From Bacillota bacterium (GTDB lineage Bacteria; Bacillota; Clostridia; Acetivibrionales; DTU013), in the NCBI GenBank assembly GCA_023433505.1, contig JAEZCO010000091.1, forward strand, positions 186,001 to 250,000: a stretch of 64,000 bases of DNA, given 5' to 3'. Positions 60,229 through 64,000 of the stretch are shown here, piece after piece (the first letter of the stretch is position 1; every line of letters begins with the position of its first letter). Made by a program: the position numbers and the translations under genes. The notes under the pieces are model-generated. The model worked only from the letters and a program-made list of their open reading frames with translations, did no database searches and was not told the DNA's origin.

Positions 60229-60630
60229 ATGAAAATGAAAAAGGGCAAAATATTTCCCATTATTGCGATATTCCTGTCTTTAATGATAACAACAGCAGCA
60301 TGCCAGCAGGCAAAGTCCCCGGCAAACGAAACCTCCCAGGGAACCCAGGCGGCGGCTGTAAATACTGAGCAAACAACTGAAGGAGATCAAGGGCTGAAAG
60401 TCTTTACAACTGCCAAACTGGCCAAATACAACGGCAAAGACGGTAATCCCGCCTATATAGCGGTAGACGGAAAGGTCTATGACGTAACAAACGTACCGGA
60501 ATGGAAAGGCGGGGTCCATCAAAACAGATTTGAGGCGGGAAAGGACCTGACGGAGGAGATTACCAAGCTTTCTCCCCATGGAAAGTCAAAGCTTGAACTG
60601 GTTCCCATAGTAGGAACCCTTGCCAAATGA
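60229..60630 (+). CDS. Cytochrome b5-like heme/steroid-binding domain lipoprotein
   Basis: 133 residues. Lipoprotein signal with TAAC near residue 25, a Ser/Thr/Gln linker, then a cytochrome b5-like domain from about 60 to 133 (FTTAKLAKYNGKDGNPAYIAVDGKVYDVTNVPEW). Candidate axial His residues are in GGVHQNRF and SPHGKS; the HPGG motif of true b5 is missing, as in other bacterial members of this group. Heme binding is therefore uncertain. ATG at 60229 is preferred to GTG at 60220, which crowds the ribosome binding site. The membrane protein gene follows after 21 bases. Confidence 0.88.
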   Translation: MKMKKGKIFPIIAIFLSLMITTAACQQAKSPANETSQGTQAAAVNTEQTTEGDQGLKVFTTAKLAKYNGKDGNPAYIAVDGKVYDVTNVPEWKGGVHQNRFEAGKDLTEEITKLSPHGKSKLELVPIVGTLAK

Positions 60631-60651
60631 CGGGAAAGGAGTGTCACATTT

Positions 60652-61161
60652 ATGAAACTGCTGCCTAAATCCAATTTTCCCAGACTGCATTTATTCATAG
60701 CGGCCTTTACGCTGCTGAGCTTGGCAACAGGCCTGAGCCTGAATTACGGATTGATTCCCGGGTATACCATAAGAACCGTCCATTTTTATTCAGGCCTCCT
60801 GATTATTGTATCACCGGCCATTGTCCTGGTTTTTATGAAAAAAAGGCGCCAAATACTGAGCGCCGCCAAGTCCCTGATCTTTATAAACAGCATGGATATC
60901 AAGCGGAAACGGTATCTTTCCATGGTAAGCAAGGTCCTGCTGAATCTGTTTATCCTGGGACTGGTGAAGCAGCTTCTGACAGGACTTGTTATCGGACTTA
61001 AGCTGTTTAACACACCGGACGCCGTAAACGCTTTGTACAAGGTTCATACGGCCGGGTTGTTCCTGCTGCCCATTCTCCTTGTTCTGCACGTAGTACTGAT
61101 GATTATTGTCAAAAGGACCAGGGTACAGCCTGCAAAGCAAAACGTCTCTATTTCAAAATAG
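60652..61161 (+). CDS. Four-helix membrane protein, cytochrome b561/DUF4405-like
   Basis: 169 residues with four hydrophobic helices (about 10-32, 40-60, 95-115, 125-150). Each has a His placed to act as heme ligand: RLHLFI, TVHFYSG, KVHTAGLF and VLHVVLM. This is the pattern of small di-heme b-type cytochromes, but no family can be named with certainty. AAAGGAG ten bases before ATG. Paired with the cytochrome b5-like lipoprotein upstream it suggests a small transmembrane electron-transfer module. Confidence 0.75.
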   Translation: MKLLPKSNFPRLHLFIAAFTLLSLATGLSLNYGLIPGYTIRTVHFYSGLLIIVSPAIVLVFMKKRRQILSAAKSLIFINSMDIKRKRYLSMVSKVLLNLFILGLVKQLLTGLVIGLKLFNTPDAVNALYKVHTAGLFLLPILLVLHVVLMIIVKRTRVQPAKQNVSISK

Positions 61162-61209
61162 CAGAATAATTGAATTATGTTTATAACATTGGCGCGAAAG
61201 TGCTCCAAG

Positions 61210-61440
61210 CATGTCATTCTGTACAAAGTGGAGAATCGTCCAAAGATCCCTCACTATGCTCAGGATGACATGCAAGTCGCCACACCGCCATGGCGGCTCT
61301 CCGCGATGACAATCGCAATAGCAGTATACTATGTTTGCATTTGTCATTACTGTAAAGCTCTCCTGAGTTCCCACTCCTTTGGTATGCCGGCACGTATGGC
61401 ATTGCGAGGCCATAGTACGCGGTAGTCTAGTCCGTATCCC
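61210..61440. repeat. Cluster of interspersed palindromic repeats
   Basis: A first element has arms CATGTCATTCTG (61210-61221) and CAGGATGACATG (61261-61272), around GATCCCTCACTATGCTC. A perfect CCGCCATGGCGG follows at 61285-61296, then ATGACAATCGCAA, and near 61400-61440 ATTGCGAGG...TCCGTATCCCC. These resemble the short dispersed 'CTGAGNGAAGTGAAGAATC' and 'TTGCGAGG...GCAATCC' repeats seen in many Firmicutes genomes. The 61162-61477 gap holds no gene. Confidence 0.65.
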
Positions 61441-61477
61441 CTCTTTTTCCAAATGGTCCTGTCAAATCGGGCAATCC

Positions 61478-63877
61478 CTATTTTAATTGCTTTCTTTTTC
61501 CCGGCGTCAGCTTGTGTATAGCCTGCAAGGTCATACTCATAGTCATCAGCACCACGGAGAACGGATCAACGCTCATGGGATAGTTTGATATTCCCAGCTG
61601 CTCCGGACTATCGTCCACCAGATATGTCCAGGTTGACGATGGCGCTTTCAAACCTGCCTTTTCCATATCAATTCCATTGGAGGTAATCTCAGCTTCAGCA
61701 AGGGTTTTTACAGCTTCTTCCCTGATGTCCGCAAAAAGCTTTTCAAATGCTTCAACAGAAATCTTATTAAACTCGCTGATGGGTATTTTTCCTGCAATAT
61801 TAACGAGATGGATGGTCTCTCTTGTGTAGGACAGGTAATCCAGGTAGTCGGCCCAGCAGCTGTTGATATAATGCAGGATCACCTGGCGCTCCGCTTTATC
61901 CAGCGCCGCTTCTCCGACAACAGGCAAAAGCTTGCCATAACGTTCTTCCAGCTGTTCTTTCATCAAGCTTGTGCCGTTTATACCGAAAAGCGTTTCAAGG
62001 CGCCATTTGTATATGATTTGCCTCTGACGCTCCATCAGAATGGAATATTTCCTCATGGTCCTTCTTATCTCAAAATTCTGACCCTCAACGATCCTTTGGG
62101 CCCGGGCAATTTCTCTTTTTACCACCTTGTGGTCAAGAGGCAGGGTCTGGTGTTTCGGGTAAAGCGCCTCAGGGATCAATTCTTTCAGCTTATATTGCTT
62201 CATCAGACCGTCCTCAAGGCTGATAAAGAATCTCGAGCTCCCGGGATCACCCTGCCGCCCGGCCCTTCCCCTCAACTGGTTGTCGATCCTCCTGCTCTCA
62301 TGCCTGTTTGTGCCTATGACATATAATCCGCCCAGTTCTACGACCCTTTCATACTCTTCTTCATTCCGGCCGCCCAGTTTGATGTCCGTACCCCGTCCTG
62401 CCATATTGGTAGATACCGTGACTGCACCCAGCGCTCCGGCATTGGCTACTATGACTGCCTCTTGGGCATCATTCCTCGCATTCAACACATTGCAGCGTAT
62501 CCCCTTTTCCTCCAGGATCCCTGCCAGGCGCTCCGATTCCTCAACACTGCCGGTGCCAACCAAAACAGGCCGGCCAGTCCGGTGCACCCCGGTTATTTCC
62601 TGTACCAGGGCATCCAGCTTGGCTTCATAATGGGTAAAGATTACATCGGGATGATCCATTCTTATGCATTTTTTGTTTGTCGGAATAACGGCCGTATTGA
62701 GTTCGTAAAATTCCAGAAATTCCTCTTCTGCGGGGTGAACCGTGCCTGTCATGCCCGAAATCCGCGGATACAGCCGGATAAAGTTTTGCAGGGTTATGGA
62801 GGAGAGGATCTGTCCTTTTGTGGAGGAGAGTATGCCCTCCTTTGCCTCTATCGCTTCCTGCAGCCCGTGAGGCCATTGCCTTTTATCCGCCACACGCCCC
62901 GTAAACTCATCCACCAGTTCAACTTTGCCGTTTCTGACGATATAGTCCACATCCTTTTTCAACAGCACATTTGCATGAAGGGCATTGTTTACATCCACCA
63001 AAAGGCTCAAATTGCTTTCACTGTACAAGTTTCCGCATTTAAACAAATCTTCGACCCGATTGGTGCCCTTTTCTGTCAAAAAGACATTCCTCTCATATTC
63101 ATCCAGGCTGTAGTCGAGCTCCGGCTCCAGGCCTTTAATTACCTCCGCCATCCTCTCCGGCTCAATTCCATGGTCTTTTTCGGTTTTACCGGCAATGACC
63201 AGAGGGATTCGGGCTTCATCGATCAATATACTGTCCGCTTCATCGATAATTGCATAATTAAACGGGCGCAGCACCAGCTCCGATCCATCGGTGCATAAAA
63301 AGCTTCTCAGGTGATCAAAGCCGGCTTCTTTGGCCGTGAGGTAGGTAATATCGCAGGCATAGGCGCTTCTCCGTTCCGAAGTGCTCATTCCTTCTTTGAC
63401 ATAGCCGACGGAAAGCCCGAGTGATCTGTAAACAGGGCCCATCCAGCCCGCGTCTCTTTGCGCAAGGTAATCATTGAAGGTAAGCACGTGCACCCCTTTT
63501 CCTGAAAGGGCATTCAAGTAGGCCGGCAGAACGGCAGCCAGGGTTTTGCCTTCGCCGGTCTGCATTTCTGCCAGAGCGCCATGGTGCATGGCAATCCCTG
63601 CGATGACCTGGACATCAAAAGGGCGCATGCCCAGAGTCCGGGCCGCGGCCTCTCTTGCAAGCGCATATGCCTCAATCAGCAGAGAATCCGGGGGAACCCC
63701 GTTCCGTGCCTTTGTTTTAAGCTCATGGGATAACTTAAGCAATTCGGAATCATGGAGCGTATGAAGCTTAATTTCATTTATTTTTTCCAATAATGCGTGG
63801 CAGGGCTCCAGGTCCAGCTGTGTAGAATGTGTCGTAATATTTTTCAATACTTTTAAAAGTTTCTTATTTTTCCGCAT
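61478..63877 (-). CDS. SecA-family preprotein translocase ATPase, probably accessory
   Basis: 799-residue motor ATPase. Walker A MQTGEGKTL (near 100), Walker B IIDEADSILIDEARIPL (near 210) with the SecA signature, VSTNMAGRGTDIKLGG (near 490) and NQLRGRAGRQGDPGSSRFF. Canonical SecA ends in a zinc-binding CxCxSGKKYKKCC tail; here the chain stops at LTPGKRKQLK with none. The N-terminus also departs from the usual MGLL-type start. This fits SecA2-like accessory translocases that export selected substrates. AGAGGA seven bases before ATG. It follows a partial gene by 16 bases. Confidence 0.9.
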   Translation of the reverse strand: MRKNKKLLKVLKNITTHSTQLDLEPCHALLEKINEIKLHTLHDSELLKLSHELKTKARNGVPPDSLLIEAYALAREAAARTLGMRPFDVQVIAGIAMHHGALAEMQTGEGKTLAAVLPAYLNALSGKGVHVLTFNDYLAQRDAGWMGPVYRSLGLSVGYVKEGMSTSERRSAYACDITYLTAKEAGFDHLRSFLCTDGSELVLRPFNYAIIDEADSILIDEARIPLVIAGKTEKDHGIEPERMAEVIKGLEPELDYSLDEYERNVFLTEKGTNRVEDLFKCGNLYSESNLSLLVDVNNALHANVLLKKDVDYIVRNGKVELVDEFTGRVADKRQWPHGLQEAIEAKEGILSSTKGQILSSITLQNFIRLYPRISGMTGTVHPAEEEFLEFYELNTAVIPTNKKCIRMDHPDVIFTHYEAKLDALVQEITGVHRTGRPVLVGTGSVEESERLAGILEEKGIRCNVLNARNDAQEAVIVANAGALGAVTVSTNMAGRGTDIKLGGRNEEEYERVVELGGLYVIGTNRHESRRIDNQLRGRAGRQGDPGSSRFFISLEDGLMKQYKLKELIPEALYPKHQTLPLDHKVVKREIARAQRIVEGQNFEIRRTMRKYSILMERQRQIIYKWRLETLFGINGTSLMKEQLEERYGKLLPVVGEAALDKAERQVILHYINSCWADYLDYLSYTRETIHLVNIAGKIPISEFNKISVEAFEKLFADIREEAVKTLAEAEITSNGIDMEKAGLKAPSSTWTYLVDDSPEQLGISNYPMSVDPFSVVLMTMSMTLQAIHKLTPGKRKQLK

Positions 63878-63893
63878 AGCAATATCCTCTCAT

Positions 63894-64000
63894 TCAGGAG
63901 CACTGAAAATACTGCTTCCCCTCTTCGCAAATACCGGCTGCCGGAGGCTGCTTTTTCTGAAGCCGATAAAAGAAGGCTATATTTTCAAGTATGCTCGGCA
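63894..64000 (-). CDS. C-terminal fragment of an unknown protein (cut by window edge)
   Basis: Open frame from the window edge to TGA at 63896-63894, 34 codons: PSILENIAFFYRLQKKQ... ending in GKQYFQCS. The stop lies 16 bases before the SecA start on the same strand, so the two are probably one operon. Too short to name; if it is a SecA2 substrate or partner the adjoining sequence would show it. Confidence 0.5.
   Translation of the reverse strand, partial: PSILENIAFFYRLQKKQPPAAGICEEGKQYFQCS

Noticed and set aside
1..64000. CRISPR arrays, tRNA or rRNA genes, prophage, plasmid or complete insertion sequence
   Set aside because: No regularly spaced direct repeats, no tRNA/rRNA-like segments, and no transposase, integrase or phage structural gene could be seen.

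Overview
The window looks like the chromosome of an anaerobic, spore-forming, saccharolytic member of the Clostridia with moderate GC content. The pointers are an alpha/beta-type small acid-soluble spore protein, a phosphotransbutyrylase/butyrate kinase pair, a SleB-type spore-cortex/cell-wall hydrolase under a cyclic-di-AMP riboswitch, strong AGGAGG-type ribosome binding sites, several YesM/YesN-type two-component systems, and UroD-like methyltransferase-family and GH94-type proteins. I see no rRNA, tRNA, CRISPR array, complete insertion sequence or prophage.

Region 1 (1-21.7 kb) is sugar uptake. A minus-strand operon (7712 to 1970) encodes a UroD/MtaA-like protein, a CUT2-type ABC ATPase, two permeases and a RhaS/LsrB-like binding lipoprotein, ending at a strong terminator. 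YesM-type kinase/regulator pairs flank it on both sides; the left regulator is cut by the window edge. A second unit (18121 to 10662) encodes LplB/LplC-type permeases, a family-1 binding lipoprotein, a secreted protein and an 824-aa protein, neither of which I recognise. It is divergent from a third YesM/YesN pair. This second unit is the best candidate here for an undescribed glycan-utilisation module.

Region 2 (21.8-32 kb) is dominated by a 2921-codon cyclic beta-1,2-glucan synthase (GT84 plus GH94 modules), followed by a patatin-like phospholipase.

Region 3 (32-49.4 kb) mixes housekeeping and envelope functions: the c-di-AMP riboswitch and LysM-SleB hydrolase, a papain-fold NlpC/P60-like protein, ptb-buk, an ECF sigma factor, a lone receiver protein, a GAF-rich NarL-type two-component system, an M14 gamma-D-glutamyl-diamino-acid peptidase, a YjfB-like protein, a DUF362 ferredoxin and methyltransferase, a SASP, a MarR-GNAT fusion with a perfect operator, an amino-acid permease and topoisomerase III. 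An 18-bp palindrome occurs twice around the lone receiver gene.

Region 4 (49.5-57.6 kb) is a plant-glycan degradation cluster: GH4 alpha-galacturonidase-like enzyme, alpha/beta hydrolase, Gfo/Idh/MocA oxidoreductase, AraC regulator and GH78 alpha-L-rhamnosidase. With the rhamnose-type transporter of region 1 this suggests use of rhamnogalacturonan-like pectin fragments. A MITE-like element sits at the 3' end of a YkgJ-type gene.

Region 5 (57.6-64 kb) holds a DEAD-box helicase with DbpA-type RNA-binding tail, a zinc-ribbon/Gly-rich protein, a cytochrome b5-like lipoprotein with a b561-like membrane partner, interspersed repeats, and a SecA ATPase lacking the usual C-terminal zinc finger.
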